A stretch of 64,000 nt of DNA from an uncultured Luminiphilus sp. (lineage in GTDB: Bacteria > Pseudomonadota > Gammaproteobacteria > Pseudomonadales > Halieaceae), in assembly GCA_938084055.1 (NCBI GenBank), contig CALKDK010000004.1, forward strand, positions 62,001 to 126,000. The letters are read 5' to 3'. Shown here piece by piece: positions 8,899 to 17,273 of this stretch (positions within the stretch are counted from its first letter, which is position 1; every line of letters begins with the position of its first letter). Both the position numbers and the translations under genes were made by a program. The notes under the pieces are model-generated. The model was given only the letters and a program-made list of their open reading frames with translations. It was not told the origin of the DNA and searched no databases.

Positions 8899-9753
8899 TC
8901 AGGCGTAATCGGTGTGCCCATATTCTGCTCGATCCACCAGGTCGAGATTGTCATCGACGCTGATAGCCAACGGCCTCCGCAGCGCCACCGTATCCTCGTC
9001 AGTGGGAATCATGAATTCCCAGAGGGTGTCCGGGATCCTCGCGCCCACTGACTTGCGGCGGGCAGCATCCCAATCGTCATCCGTCTGGCCGCCAAGCGCA
9101 GCTTCCAACTCCCCGGCCTCCATGATGTTGGCCTCGGTCATGACATCCATGACGTCCGTCAGGAAAGCGTCCCTCGCCGTTGCCACAGAGCTCGTACGGA
9201 TTCCACTGGAGAGCAGCGGGTCCTGCTCGACAGCACTACCAAACCAACGCGTGATCAAAGGCCCCCGTTCAAGCAGGGACCGGCGCATATCCGAGCGCTC
9301 CTCACCGTCAGTCGCAGCGATCCAGCCCTCAAGACCAAGCCGGTGGAAATAAAGCTCCTTGCCAAAGTGCTTCACCATGCCCGCCAGCTCCGGGTTGGCA
9401 CTGTCCAGAAAGGTAGACAGCAGGCGCCAGAGGGCACACTCAGCCATGAAGGCTGTTGCCAGGAAATCCCCCCAGTTCTGGGGTGGCCTGGAGAGCACCT
9501 CCATATCGTGAAGTTCCACGGGGGCACGGCCAAATTCAAGCTGATGATCCGGCAGATCAAGCTGATCCTCGAGGAACCTGAAGATCGCCCGAGTATGCCC
9601 GAGGCTGTCCTGCCCCATTCCCGCAAACGCGGTGCAATCAGGCAAACTGCGTCCATTCAACATCACCTTGATATACCAGTGACCCAACACCCAATCACTG
9701 TCGGCTATGCAGAGAAGCTCTGCTAGGCATTCCCTCGAAATCTTCGTCGACAT
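8899..9753 (-). CDS. paaC: PaaC-like structural subunit of a phenylacetyl-CoA epoxidase-type monooxygenase
   Basis: About 284 residues. The order of ADSDWVLGHWYIKV, GQDSLGHTRAIFRFLED, FLATAFMAECALWRLLS and KELYFHRLGLEGWI matches PaaC (PaaI in older naming), the non-catalytic ferritin-like subunit that forms the PaaAC heterodimer. The ATG at 9753 has AGAGGAA upstream; ATG at 9783 would overlap the zinc-ribbon gene. Its presence with paaA and paaB shows that a full oxygenase core can form. The substrate need not be phenylacetyl-CoA, because the rest of the phenylacetate pathway is absent here. Confidence 0.85.
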   Translation of the reverse strand: MSTKISRECLAELLCIADSDWVLGHWYIKVMLNGRSLPDCTAFAGMGQDSLGHTRAIFRFLEDQLDLPDHQLEFGRAPVELHDMEVLSRPPQNWGDFLATAFMAECALWRLLSTFLDSANPELAGMVKHFGKELYFHRLGLEGWIAATDGEERSDMRRSLLERGPLITRWFGSAVEQDPLLSSGIRTSSVATARDAFLTDVMDVMTEANIMEAGELEAALGGQTDDDWDAARRKSVGARIPDTLWEFMIPTDEDTVALRRPLAISVDDNLDLVDRAEYGHTDYA

Positions 9754-9772
9754 CGCTTTTAGTTCCTCTTGC

Positions 9773-10006
9773 TCAGTGGCCATTGCGCTGGCCCGGGAGC
9801 TTGCCCTGCCACTTCATCCAGCCGAAGGTGGCCTTACAGTCGTTGCACTGCATACCCATCTCAGAGACGGTGCCGCCAAAGGGATTCGTGACCCGGGTAT
9901 CAGCCGATTCACACCAGGGACAATGGACCGTCTCGTCAAACTCACTGCCAAACAAATCCCGGAGACTGCGAGACTGTGGGAGACCGGCCTCATCGCTGAC
10001 AGACAT
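9773..10006 (-). CDS. Stand-alone PaaD C-terminal zinc-ribbon domain
   Basis: 77 residues from ATG 10006, two bases after the paaB stop. The body is a four-cysteine ribbon, CPWCESADT then QCNDC, with the intervening FGGT, matching the C-terminal ribbon of PaaD, the Fe-S/metal maturation protein of the epoxidase. In the usual PaaD this ribbon follows a DUF59 domain in the same chain; here the DUF59 half is a separate gene on the other side of paaB. The acidic N-terminal 30 residues (SRSLRDLFGSEFDE) could mediate docking. Too short to be an independent enzyme. Confidence 0.8.
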   Translation of the reverse strand: MSVSDEAGLPQSRSLRDLFGSEFDETVHCPWCESADTRVTNPFGGTVSEMGMQCNDCKATFGWMKWQGKLPGQRNGH

Positions 10007-10008
10007 AA

Positions 10009-10254
10009 TCAGGCCACACCTATCATGCCGTTGACCCCAATCACGGGGATCACGGCATCGCGCGGTACGATGCACATCTCCAGCCAGGGCTTCTCCGAAT
10101 ACACCATTCTCGCCTGCCCCACCGCTGACGCCCTGTTGGGTGCACTGACACAGCCCAGGTGAAAGAGGGGGCCGTCAGCCTCCTCACGAGCAAACACTTC
10201 GAAATAGCTCCACGCCATGGTGTTCCGTGCAGACTTCTGTTTAACCAATCCCAC
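10009..10254 (-). CDS. paaB: PaaB-like subunit of the epoxidase-type monooxygenase
   Basis: 81 residues. YFEVFAREEADGPLFHLGCVSAPNRASA and a following ARMVYSEKP are characteristic of PaaB, the small bridging subunit that links PaaAC dimers. The start is GTG at 10254, backed by AGAGGTGG six bases upstream; an internal ATG at 10218 lacks such a site. It is unusual that paaB sits between the two halves of paaD. Confidence 0.85.
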   Translation of the reverse strand: MGLVKQKSARNTMAWSYFEVFAREEADGPLFHLGCVSAPNRASAVGQARMVYSEKPWLEMCIVPRDAVIPVIGVNGMIGVA

Positions 10255-10265
10255 TCAAACCACCT

Positions 10266-10580
10266 CTAAATGCAATAGCCGTGTTCGCGAGCTATCAGCC
10301 GGGCATCCGGAGCAATGTCATCCCTGCTCCACTCGTGCTGCCACTCTATTCGTACCTTGACCTGCTCAACGCCGGGCAAACCACCCACCGATTTTTTGAT
10401 GTCACTCTGGATCAGGTCCCAGGCGGGACAACCCACGCAGGGGAAAACCAAGCCGATTTCCACCTTGCCGGTTGCACTGGTCTCCACACGTCGCACCATC
10501 CCCATATCGACCAGGCTGACATTCATGTGGGGGTCCATGACCTGGGTCAGAGCCTCACGTACGGTGTGCTCGCTCACCAC
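10266..10580 (-). CDS. DUF59/MIP18 metal-sulfur cluster protein, equivalent to the PaaD N-terminal domain
   Basis: 104 residues. VREALTQVMDPHMNVSLVDMGMV is the DUF59 signature (DPE-x-x-x-S/N-I-V-D-L-G in relatives), followed by the conserved cysteine-containing stretch FPCVGCPAWDLIQ and VEQVKVRIEW. It ends with no zinc ribbon, unlike E. coli-type PaaD. Two tandem GTG codons can start it; the second makes a GTGA overlap with the paaA stop, which indicates coupling. Role: maturation of the di-iron oxygenase, by family. Confidence 0.86.
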   Translation of the reverse strand: MVSEHTVREALTQVMDPHMNVSLVDMGMVRRVETSATGKVEIGLVFPCVGCPAWDLIQSDIKKSVGGLPGVEQVKVRIEWQHEWSRDDIAPDARLIAREHGYCI

Positions 10581-11533
10581 AACCGGTCACCCCACTCCTC
10601 GCGCTGTAGTCGTTCATAGCACGCCGGTCGCATGGGACCGCCGGATTTAAAATTGCCGATGGCGCGATCCCAGGTCGTCTCCTGCCACTCCCAATCATGC
10701 TTCTCGGCATCGAAGGTCATGGGGTATGGCATGTCAGTGATGCGGTACTCCCCCGTCGAGGGATCCTTTTCTGCCGGCACGTCCAAGCCCACGCGATCAG
10801 CAAAATCAGTGGCCGAGCGCAGCCATTTGTTGCGCATGGTGTCATTGCTCCAGGCGCGCACTTTATAGTTGAGTTGATCCGGGTAGCCCTTCAGATCATC
10901 CGGCCTGCCATACCAGTGGTAGCCCCAGGGGAAGATCCAGCGAACGGCATCCTCGACCAACTTGCGGGTTTCTGCCGTCTGCTTCAGGTAGTATTCGGTC
11001 CACATGGAGCCATGACGAAAATGGTAGGCCTCCTCGAAATTCACCTTTTTTAAGGTCCGGCGGTAGGGTGCGAAACTGCAGTTGAGTTCAATATCCCAGG
11101 TTGTAAACCGGCCAGCGCGGTCGAGAAACGCCTGGGACACCACGAATTCCGCGTAGTTACGCACGGGGAATTCCATGATCGGCAGTGACCAGTACTTACG
11201 CGGGTCTGCCTCGAAAGCCACTTTCTGCATATCAAACCCGAAACGCTCGAACAACATTCCCTGCTGATGGGCGTGCCCTACTTCATCCTGGATCGTTCCA
11301 CAGATTGCCACCTTCGCACCAATGTCTGGCGCAACACGAAACGCCGTGTAGGCCCAGGTCAATACTGTCACCTCTGATTGCGCGGCGATTTCCAGCGTGC
11401 GTTCAAGAATTGCCCGATAGCGCGGCGTCAGATCATCCATATCCTCAATGAGTTCACCCGCATGGATACGGGCCAGAATGGCCTCTTCAGCATCATTGGT
11501 CGTTTGCTCAGCTGTGGCAGAAGGCGTGGACAT
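10574..11533 (-). CDS. paaA: PaaA-like catalytic di-iron subunit of an acyl-CoA epoxidase/monooxygenase
   Basis: About 319 residues from ATG 11533 (GGGAA upstream; ATG codons at 11539 and 11554 are in frame). Ferritin-like di-iron pattern: a helix Glu in QSEVTVLTW, then DEVGHAH giving E-x-x-H, and FEEAYHFRHG giving a second E-x-x-H. The C-terminal part WIFPWGYHWYGRPDD resembles PaaA. PaaA uses O2 to form a 1,2-epoxide on an aryl-CoA. It opens a gapless operon whose promoter region holds a 26-bp palindrome. A dedicated reductase (PaaE) is not encoded nearby, so electrons must come from elsewhere. Confidence 0.88.
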   Translation of the reverse strand: MSTPSATAEQTTNDAEEAILARIHAGELIEDMDDLTPRYRAILERTLEIAAQSEVTVLTWAYTAFRVAPDIGAKVAICGTIQDEVGHAHQQGMLFERFGFDMQKVAFEADPRKYWSLPIMEFPVRNYAEFVVSQAFLDRAGRFTTWDIELNCSFAPYRRTLKKVNFEEAYHFRHGSMWTEYYLKQTAETRKLVEDAVRWIFPWGYHWYGRPDDLKGYPDQLNYKVRAWSNDTMRNKWLRSATDFADRVGLDVPAEKDPSTGEYRITDMPYPMTFDAEKHDWEWQETTWDRAIGNFKSGGPMRPACYERLQREEWGDRLW

Positions 11534-11558
11534 AGGCATTTCCCGAGAGTGCATCCAT

Positions 11559-11584
11559 AAACATACCTACTATACGGTATGTTT
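11559..11584. promoter_or_regulatory. 26-bp palindromic operator upstream of the paaA operon
   Basis: AAACATACC and GGTATGTTT are perfect 9-base inverted repeats separated by 8 bases. The site fills the 79-bp gap between the acyl-CoA synthetase gene and paaA. On the minus strand a TTGACA hexamer lies at 11602-11597 and a TATAGT hexamer lies inside the palindrome, although their 22-base spacing is longer than ideal. Arm length and ATACC/GGTAT symmetry are typical of TetR-family operators, and a TetR gene lies at the end of the same operon (4567-5223). The regulator assignment is inference. Confidence 0.75.
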
Positions 11585-11612
11585 GTGTGTTTGGTTTGTC
11601 AATTGGGGCAAA

Positions 11613-13148
11613 TCAAGACTCGGGGGTATTAATCGCGGCGCGCATGGCGCGTTTGTCGACCTTGCCGAGATTGGTCAGGGGCAGCGCCGAGGCAAATTCC
11701 AGGGATTTGGGGGTCATCAAGGGCCCCTTGTGTTTTCTGACGTGCGCGAGTAATTCAGTTTCCCCAACCTGTCCGGCCGCCTTGGGCACCACGATGGCGT
11801 GCACCCGCTCTCCCCAGCGGCTGTCGGGCAACCCAACCACGGCACAGGCCGCCACCCCCGGATGAAGGCAAAGAACCTGTTCAACTTCGCTGGGGTAAAC
11901 ATTGAACCCACCACTGATGATGAGGTCTTTCTTCCTGTCGATGAGAGAGATGAACCCATTGGCGTCAGCGCGTGCCAGATCACCGGTGTGCAACCATCCC
12001 TCAGTGAGCGCCGCCTCACTTTCTTCGGGGCGATCCCAGTAACCCCGCATTATGCAGGGTCCGCTGACCCAGACCTCACCCACCTCACCGGGGGCGACTT
12101 CACTCCCGTCCTCATCGCAAATTTTTACTTCCATTCCGGCTGTGGTTCGACCCGCACTGGCCAGGCGACCCGGAATGGCGGGCTGATGGTCGCCCTTTTT
12201 CAGGCAGGTAATGTGAATACTCTCGGTCTGGCCGTAACACTGATGGAGAATAGGACCAAACACGTGCACGGCCTCTCGAAGACGCTCGGTATTTATCGGT
12301 GATGAGGCGTAGATAATATGCTCGAGGTTACTCAGGTCACGCTGCTCCTGAGCTAGCTGGTCCAGTAAGGCATAGATCATGGTGGGCACCAGAAACAAGG
12401 CATTGACGCCCTGCCGCTCTACAGCCGACAGGGTACTTTCCGGAGAAAAGCCGGGCAGGAGTAAAACCTGTCCCCCCAGGCTGAGTACAGGCAACACCAT
12501 GAAGCCCGCAGCGTGACTGATCGGGGAGCAGGCCAGTAATTTGGGTTCATCCGGAAAGTCCCACTCCTCAATTGACAGTCGGGCCGTCTCGGCCATACCG
12601 CGCTGGGTATGCACCACGCCCTTCGGCCGACCCGTAGTGCCCCCCGTGTAGGAAATCCAGGCGATGTCGGAACCGATCGGCGTATAACGGATGCCTGCGC
12701 CGGGGACCGCCAGCAACTCTCCCAGGTTTTCCCCGAAGTCGTTACTGGCGAAGGTAATGGCAGGTAAACCGGGATGGGCCTCTGCAAGGGATCTGCTCCG
12801 CTGTGGAAAAGCAATATCGTCCAGAACCAGCAGCCGGGCCCCCGCATCTCGAATGACAAACTCCTGGTCTTCCTGGGAACCCAATGGATGTAATGGGGTG
12901 TAGCGCATGCCCGCCCTGAGGGCCCCGGCCATGATCGCGTAGGCGTCTATGCGGTTATGCGCGAGCTGCACGATGCCATCACCGGGCCGCAGTCCCATTG
13001 CCGAAAATGCAGATGCAATGCGCTCGATGCGCTCAAGCAGGTCAAGGCCTGAAATAGATTCACCACCAATATCCTGGATGGCCTTTCGGTTACCAATAGC
13101 AGCCAGGGCGCGCTCAAGGAGCGACGAGTAAGTCGGTACAGGGGCCAT
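11613..13148 (-). CDS. AMP-dependent acyl-CoA synthetase
   Basis: 511 residues, ATG 13148 with GGAGA upstream. Adenylate-forming enzyme: P-loop SYTGGTTGRPKGVVH (about residues 168-182), CYGQTESI, the WLHTGDLA motif, hinge DRKKDLIISGG, and a final catalytic lysine in LTNLGKVDKRAM. It activates a carboxylic acid to its CoA ester using ATP. It lies directly upstream of the epoxidase operon on the same strand, so it probably produces the CoA thioester that PaaABC oxidises. The sequence alone does not separate aryl from alkyl acids. Confidence 0.9.
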   Translation of the reverse strand: MAPVPTYSSLLERALAAIGNRKAIQDIGGESISGLDLLERIERIASAFSAMGLRPGDGIVQLAHNRIDAYAIMAGALRAGMRYTPLHPLGSQEDQEFVIRDAGARLLVLDDIAFPQRSRSLAEAHPGLPAITFASNDFGENLGELLAVPGAGIRYTPIGSDIAWISYTGGTTGRPKGVVHTQRGMAETARLSIEEWDFPDEPKLLACSPISHAAGFMVLPVLSLGGQVLLLPGFSPESTLSAVERQGVNALFLVPTMIYALLDQLAQEQRDLSNLEHIIYASSPINTERLREAVHVFGPILHQCYGQTESIHITCLKKGDHQPAIPGRLASAGRTTAGMEVKICDEDGSEVAPGEVGEVWVSGPCIMRGYWDRPEESEAALTEGWLHTGDLARADANGFISLIDRKKDLIISGGFNVYPSEVEQVLCLHPGVAACAVVGLPDSRWGERVHAIVVPKAAGQVGETELLAHVRKHKGPLMTPKSLEFASALPLTNLGKVDKRAMRAAINTPES

Positions 13149-13253
13149 ATGCCCGTCTCCACGGCCAGAAACCTGCCAACAGCTTATGGCTTGGGAGGCG
13201 TCATTCCGATGTCAAATTGGGCAAGAAGACTGAAGGACGGACCAGTCAGGGTC

Positions 13254-14429
13254 CTATTGCTGACGCTTTCCGGAGAGCGCCTCCCGATAGTTGACGGGGG
13301 CTGAACCGGTCCATTTCTTGAAAGCGCGGGAAAAATTGGCCGTGTCAGAGAATCCGGTCAGGTAAGCAATTTCATTCACCGGTAAGCCTTTCGACAGGTA
13401 TTGCTCAGATAGAATCTTTCTTGTGTCGTCCAAAACCTCGCGATACGTGGTACCCGCCTCTTCCAAACGGTTGTACAGCGTACGTGTGCTGACACACAGC
13501 TCCCTGGCAACCTGCTCCTTGCCCGACACCCCCGTAGGCAAGAGTCTGATCAACTCATTTCTGACCCGCGCAGGAAAATCTGCTTTCTCCAGCTGCGCCA
13601 CATATTGCTCTGTCAACTGCTCGTAGGCTGCAGCAAGAGCGGGGTCGGCACTCACCAGCGGCTGAGCCAGTAACGCCTCAGAAAAGGTCAGCGCGGTGGC
13701 TGCGGCATCGAAGTAGACGGGACATCCAAAAAAATTCTGATAGAGGTCTGCACCACCGCTGGGCATCGACCGGGCCAAGTCCACACGCTCCAGGGAGAAA
13801 CCCTCATGCAAGGCATAGCGCAGGATGGTAAAAAAAACCGCTGCAATCCCGTCTTCCCGAAGCGCCGGGAAACGCAGCGGATTGTAATGAACCCAGCGCA
13901 GACAGCAGAGATCATCGGCAACCTCCATGTCGATACGGTCATTGGTGGTTACCACTGCGTAATAACGAACCATGCGTGCGACGTAGTCACCCAGCGTATC
14001 GCTGCAATAGGCAGCAACACCCAATGAGTAAAAGGTGGTGGGGTGTATGAATCTGGCTATCTTCAGGCCAAAGCCCGCAGCCTCAGGGCACTGTTCAATT
14101 TGCAGCAGAACATCCCTGAAAGCCCCGGAAGGCATTCTGGTGTTGGGGTCAGTCAAGGTATCAAGCTTGATACCGGCGCTTGCAAATAGAGGGCCGGGCT
14201 CGATCCCCAAGCTCTCCAGCGTCTGTGCCATGACCACCCCAATGGGGCCAATGGTTGAATATTGCTGTGCACTCACACCCGCATCATACCTTTGTTCTGG
14301 GTTGTTGGAGGCCCCGTAATAATGCGCAAACCAGCAGGGCGTGCAACCCTGCCCAGGATAACCCTCCAGCCAGCGCCGTAGCCCCCGGGGGTAGGGTGCA
14401 GACTGAAAACGATATGCCGCGATTGACAT
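13254..14429 (-). CDS. AraC family transcriptional regulator (Arabinose_bd-type N-domain)
   Basis: Up to 391 residues. The regulatory domain is in the same family as the AraC protein at 5190 (YSLGVAAYCSDTLGDYVARMVRYYAVVT resembles its counterpart). The DNA-binding C-terminus contains LPVNEIAYLTGFSDTANFSRAFKKWTG. The first ~60 residues of the longest frame look non-homologous, so an internal start near VSAQQYSTIG or MAQTLES is possible. It is divergent from the MaoC gene at 14505 and closes the acyl-CoA island, so one AraC protein guards each end. Confidence 0.87.
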   Translation of the reverse strand: MSIAAYRFQSAPYPRGLRRWLEGYPGQGCTPCWFAHYYGASNNPEQRYDAGVSAQQYSTIGPIGVVMAQTLESLGIEPGPLFASAGIKLDTLTDPNTRMPSGAFRDVLLQIEQCPEAAGFGLKIARFIHPTTFYSLGVAAYCSDTLGDYVARMVRYYAVVTTNDRIDMEVADDLCCLRWVHYNPLRFPALREDGIAAVFFTILRYALHEGFSLERVDLARSMPSGGADLYQNFFGCPVYFDAAATALTFSEALLAQPLVSADPALAAAYEQLTEQYVAQLEKADFPARVRNELIRLLPTGVSGKEQVARELCVSTRTLYNRLEEAGTTYREVLDDTRKILSEQYLSKGLPVNEIAYLTGFSDTANFSRAFKKWTGSAPVNYREALSGKRQQ

Positions 14430-14504
14430 CTTTCCAACGACCGAATGACGCTAGGCTTGGGTCCCGTGTACTGTAAATACCCCAGGCCCAGTCGGAATAG
14501 GTCC

Positions 14505-14987
14505 GTGACAAAAACCATCACACTATCGAGCAAGGCAGATTTCGAGAGCAGAGTCGGCTCGGTATTATTTTCATCGCGGCCGGTGTCGATTTCGAAGGAA
14601 CGCATACAGGCTTTTTGTACCAGTTTGGGACAATTGGACTGGTTTCATTTTGATGAAGAGCGCTGTGCCGCCTCAGAATTCGGCACCATCGTGGCACCCG
14701 GAACGCTCTCTTTCTCGCTCATCCATGCCACATTCTTTCAGCATGTCGTACTGGAAAACCTCAGAGCCCTGTTTGTAGGCGTCGATCGGTTCCGGGTACT
14801 CCGACCCGTCAGCGCGGGAGAGAACATTATTCTCGTACTTAAGGTTGCAGAGGTCACATCCAAAAGGTCTGGCTTTCGCGTTCGCTACGACTTCGAATGG
14901 CTGGCTGAAAATGAAAACGACATCATCTCCGTGGGTAGTTTTATCGTTAACTATTGGCAGGAGATAAGTCGAGTCGCAACCACATAA
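14505..14987 (+). CDS. MaoC-like acyl-CoA hydratase
   Basis: 160 residues from GTG 14505, preceded by GGAATAGG; a longer frame begins at ATG 14445. Seen: WFHFDEERCAASEFG (the D-x-x-x-H catalytic region of R-hydratases is replaced by a WFHFDEE string), IVAPGTLSFSLIHATFF, and FRVLRPVSAGENI, the usual C-terminal MaoC strand. Its likely role is hydration of an enoyl-CoA. It is co-directional with the FMN oxidase gene 52 bases downstream and divergent from the AraC gene. Confidence 0.8.
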   Translation: MTKTITLSSKADFESRVGSVLFSSRPVSISKERIQAFCTSLGQLDWFHFDEERCAASEFGTIVAPGTLSFSLIHATFFQHVVLENLRALFVGVDRFRVLRPVSAGENIILVLKVAEVTSKRSGFRVRYDFEWLAENENDIISVGSFIVNYWQEISRVATT

Positions 14988-15039
14988 AGAGCAGCGGCTC
15001 TGGGCAGCTGATTTTCTAACCATAAGGTAGGCTTGGGGC

Positions 15040-16218
15040 ATGATGTCACTCGATCGCTGTCACAACATCCAAGATTTACAGCGCAGGGCCAGGGCAACGC
15101 TCCCGCACCCCATCTATGACTACCTCGAAGGTGGGGCCGATGACGAGTGGTCGCTAAAACGCAACACGAGCGCTTTTGACAACTGGCAGTTCCTGCCAAA
15201 CACCCTCATGAATGTCGCTTCAGTGAATCCAGCCACGCGGCTGCTGGGTCATAAATTAGCCGGACCCATACTTCTGTCACCAACAGGCATGTCTCGCCTT
15301 TTTCACCATGACAAAGAGTTTGCTGCGGCCCGGGCGGCGGAGAGATTTGGAACGTTTTACGGTCTCTCTGCAATGGGCTCGACCCGCATTGAGGAGCTGG
15401 CGGATAGCAGCCACGGGCTGAAGTTTTTTCAGGTTTACATTTTCAAGGACCGGGGTCTGACCAGGGAGTTTCTGGCGAAATCCAAGCAGGGTGGATATCA
15501 GGCCCTGTGTCTCACCGTCGACACCCCAATTGCGGGAAATCGGGAACGTGACATCTACAGTGGTATGACGATACCACCGAGGCCCACACTAAGGGCGCTT
15601 GCTGGCTTCGCCACCAAGTGGCGCTGGCTGGCCGGTCTTGCCAAAAACCGGGATTTTTTCATTGCCAATGTGGCGGACCGACTCAATGCGACAGAGCGCG
15701 GCACGAGCAGCATTATAGATTTTGTGAACAAGCAGTTTGATCCAAGCATCTCCTGGCAAGACCTTGAATGGTTGGCCAGCGAATGGGACGGCCCCCTGAT
15801 TCTCAAAGGCGTTCTCTCTCCGGATGACGCTCGCCGGGCGCAGCGAATCGGTGTTTCCGCCATCATGGTCAGCAACCACGGGGGACGCCAACTGGAGTGT
15901 GCCGCCGCGCCAATAGACTGTATTCCTGCCCTCAGGGATGCCGTTGGAAATGATCTTGAGCTGATTCTTGATGGCGGTATCCGACGGGGCACCCATGTGG
16001 TCAAGGCACTGGCAATGGGCGCCGACGCCTGTTCGATCGGCCGTCCCTACCTGTACGGCTTGGCCGCGGGTGGCGAAGCCGGGGTATTAAAAGCGCTGGA
16101 GATACTGCAGGCGGAGACAATCAGAACCATGGCGTTACTGGGGGCTACTGCCATCGACGAAATTAACCAATCACATCTCGTCCCGGTGGGTCGGTTGGTG
16201 GCGCAGCCCCCGAGTTGA
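15040..16218 (+). CDS. FMN-dependent alpha-hydroxy acid oxidase/dehydrogenase (LldD-like)
   Basis: 392 residues. Family: flavin enzymes that oxidise L-2-hydroxy acids (lactate, glycolate, mandelate). Seen: HPIYDYLEGGADDEWSLKRN at the start, SPTGMSRLFHHDKE, TVDTPIAGNRERD, the catalytic-base motif VSNHGGRQLE, and the FMN-phosphate strand LDGGIRRGTHVVKAL with GADACSIGRPYLYG. The lysine of LILKGV that contacts FMN is present. It is cytosolic or membrane-associated. Together with MaoC it could process a hydroxylated acid from the island; mandelate-type substrates would fit an aromatic pathway, but this is inference. Confidence 0.9.
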   Translation: MMSLDRCHNIQDLQRRARATLPHPIYDYLEGGADDEWSLKRNTSAFDNWQFLPNTLMNVASVNPATRLLGHKLAGPILLSPTGMSRLFHHDKEFAAARAAERFGTFYGLSAMGSTRIEELADSSHGLKFFQVYIFKDRGLTREFLAKSKQGGYQALCLTVDTPIAGNRERDIYSGMTIPPRPTLRALAGFATKWRWLAGLAKNRDFFIANVADRLNATERGTSSIIDFVNKQFDPSISWQDLEWLASEWDGPLILKGVLSPDDARRAQRIGVSAIMVSNHGGRQLECAAAPIDCIPALRDAVGNDLELILDGGIRRGTHVVKALAMGADACSIGRPYLYGLAAGGEAGVLKALEILQAETIRTMALLGATAIDEINQSHLVPVGRLVAQPPS

Positions 16219-16361
16219 CAGGCCCCAGCTACAACCTGCCTGGCTGCAACGGCCTGCGCCCCCCGAGCACCGCGCTCCGAAGGGAAAGTTGTTCGTGTGG
16301 GCCAGGCTGCCGTATGAGTTCGGCAACAGAATGAAGAGCTTGCGCCAAAACCTGCGCAACT

Positions 16362-17273
16362 TTAACCCACGGCCAGTTTCGGCTGGCGGTTGGCCCGGTA
16401 CAGACCCCAGTGCTTTTCGGGCTCCAGGGGATGATCGGAACCTTTCCAGTTCTCGTCAAAGGCCTCGAACAGATAGATCAGAATGCCATTGTCAGCGGCC
16501 CACGTACGCAGTTCATCAAGGTAGCGCTTCTGGTAGCACTCCCCCACATTCTCGGGGGGTATACCGCGCCCATTGGACGCGGTAGCCCAGCCGGCCTCCG
16601 TAATAATGACCTGCTTATCGGGATGCCGCTGGCAAACGGCCGCATAATTTTCACAGGTATAGGCAAGCGCCTCATCAATGGTTTTGTACTCCCATACCGG
16701 GTAGGTATGGATAGAAATCAGATCAACCTGCGCCGCCAGTTGATCCAGCTCAGCCAACCACGGCACATAGTTTTCACAGAAAGTAACGGGCTGCGCAATA
16801 TGACGCTGCAGATAAGCGACATAGTCAACGACCGAATCGGGCGCAACCAGGTGATCGGTCCACCCTACGGTTGCCTCATTGCCTGCGGAAACGACTTCAA
16901 CGATAGCGGGATAACGATTGGCCAGCGCCACCGCCCGGTCTATTTCCCTGCGGTTTTTTTGTCTGTTCTGCTCCAGCACACTGTCGGGATACTCGCCACC
17001 CCAGGGGCAGTTGGGATTACTGCGCTCAGCCGCCAGGTATGCGCCAAGCATCACTCTGAAGTCGAAGCCTTGCTCCTCGATGACGTCAAGAACTCGTTCG
17101 CTGTGGGTGTCACAGGCGTAGAGACGCAACGCGTCCCATTCGCCCTGGAGAAGTTCGAAATCGCTGGCTATTTCTGCTTTGCTGGGAAAAACGCCCGCAT
17201 CGGGGCTTTGTCCGTCGCGAAAACCGGAATAACAGATAGCGTGCCTGAACGGCAGGGGAAGGGGAGGACTCAT
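16362..17273 (-). CDS. GH17-family beta-1,3-glucanase-like enzyme (second of a pair)
   Basis: 303 residues. Clan GH-A TIM barrel: acid/base region VVSAGNEATVGW and nucleophile region ITEAGWATAS, followed by LFEAFDENWKG, all in GH17 order. It begins SPPLPLPFRHAICYSGFRDG with no signal peptide, so it appears to be cytosolic. It overlaps the upstream GH17 gene by ATGA (17270-17273). GH17 enzymes hydrolyse or transglycosylate beta-1,3-glucans; an exo or transferase mode on short laminari-oligosaccharides would match the nearby phosphorylase. Confidence 0.85.
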   Translation of the reverse strand: MSPPLPLPFRHAICYSGFRDGQSPDAGVFPSKAEIASDFELLQGEWDALRLYACDTHSERVLDVIEEQGFDFRVMLGAYLAAERSNPNCPWGGEYPDSVLEQNRQKNRREIDRAVALANRYPAIVEVVSAGNEATVGWTDHLVAPDSVVDYVAYLQRHIAQPVTFCENYVPWLAELDQLAAQVDLISIHTYPVWEYKTIDEALAYTCENYAAVCQRHPDKQVIITEAGWATASNGRGIPPENVGECYQKRYLDELRTWAADNGILIYLFEAFDENWKGSDHPLEPEKHWGLYRANRQPKLAVG

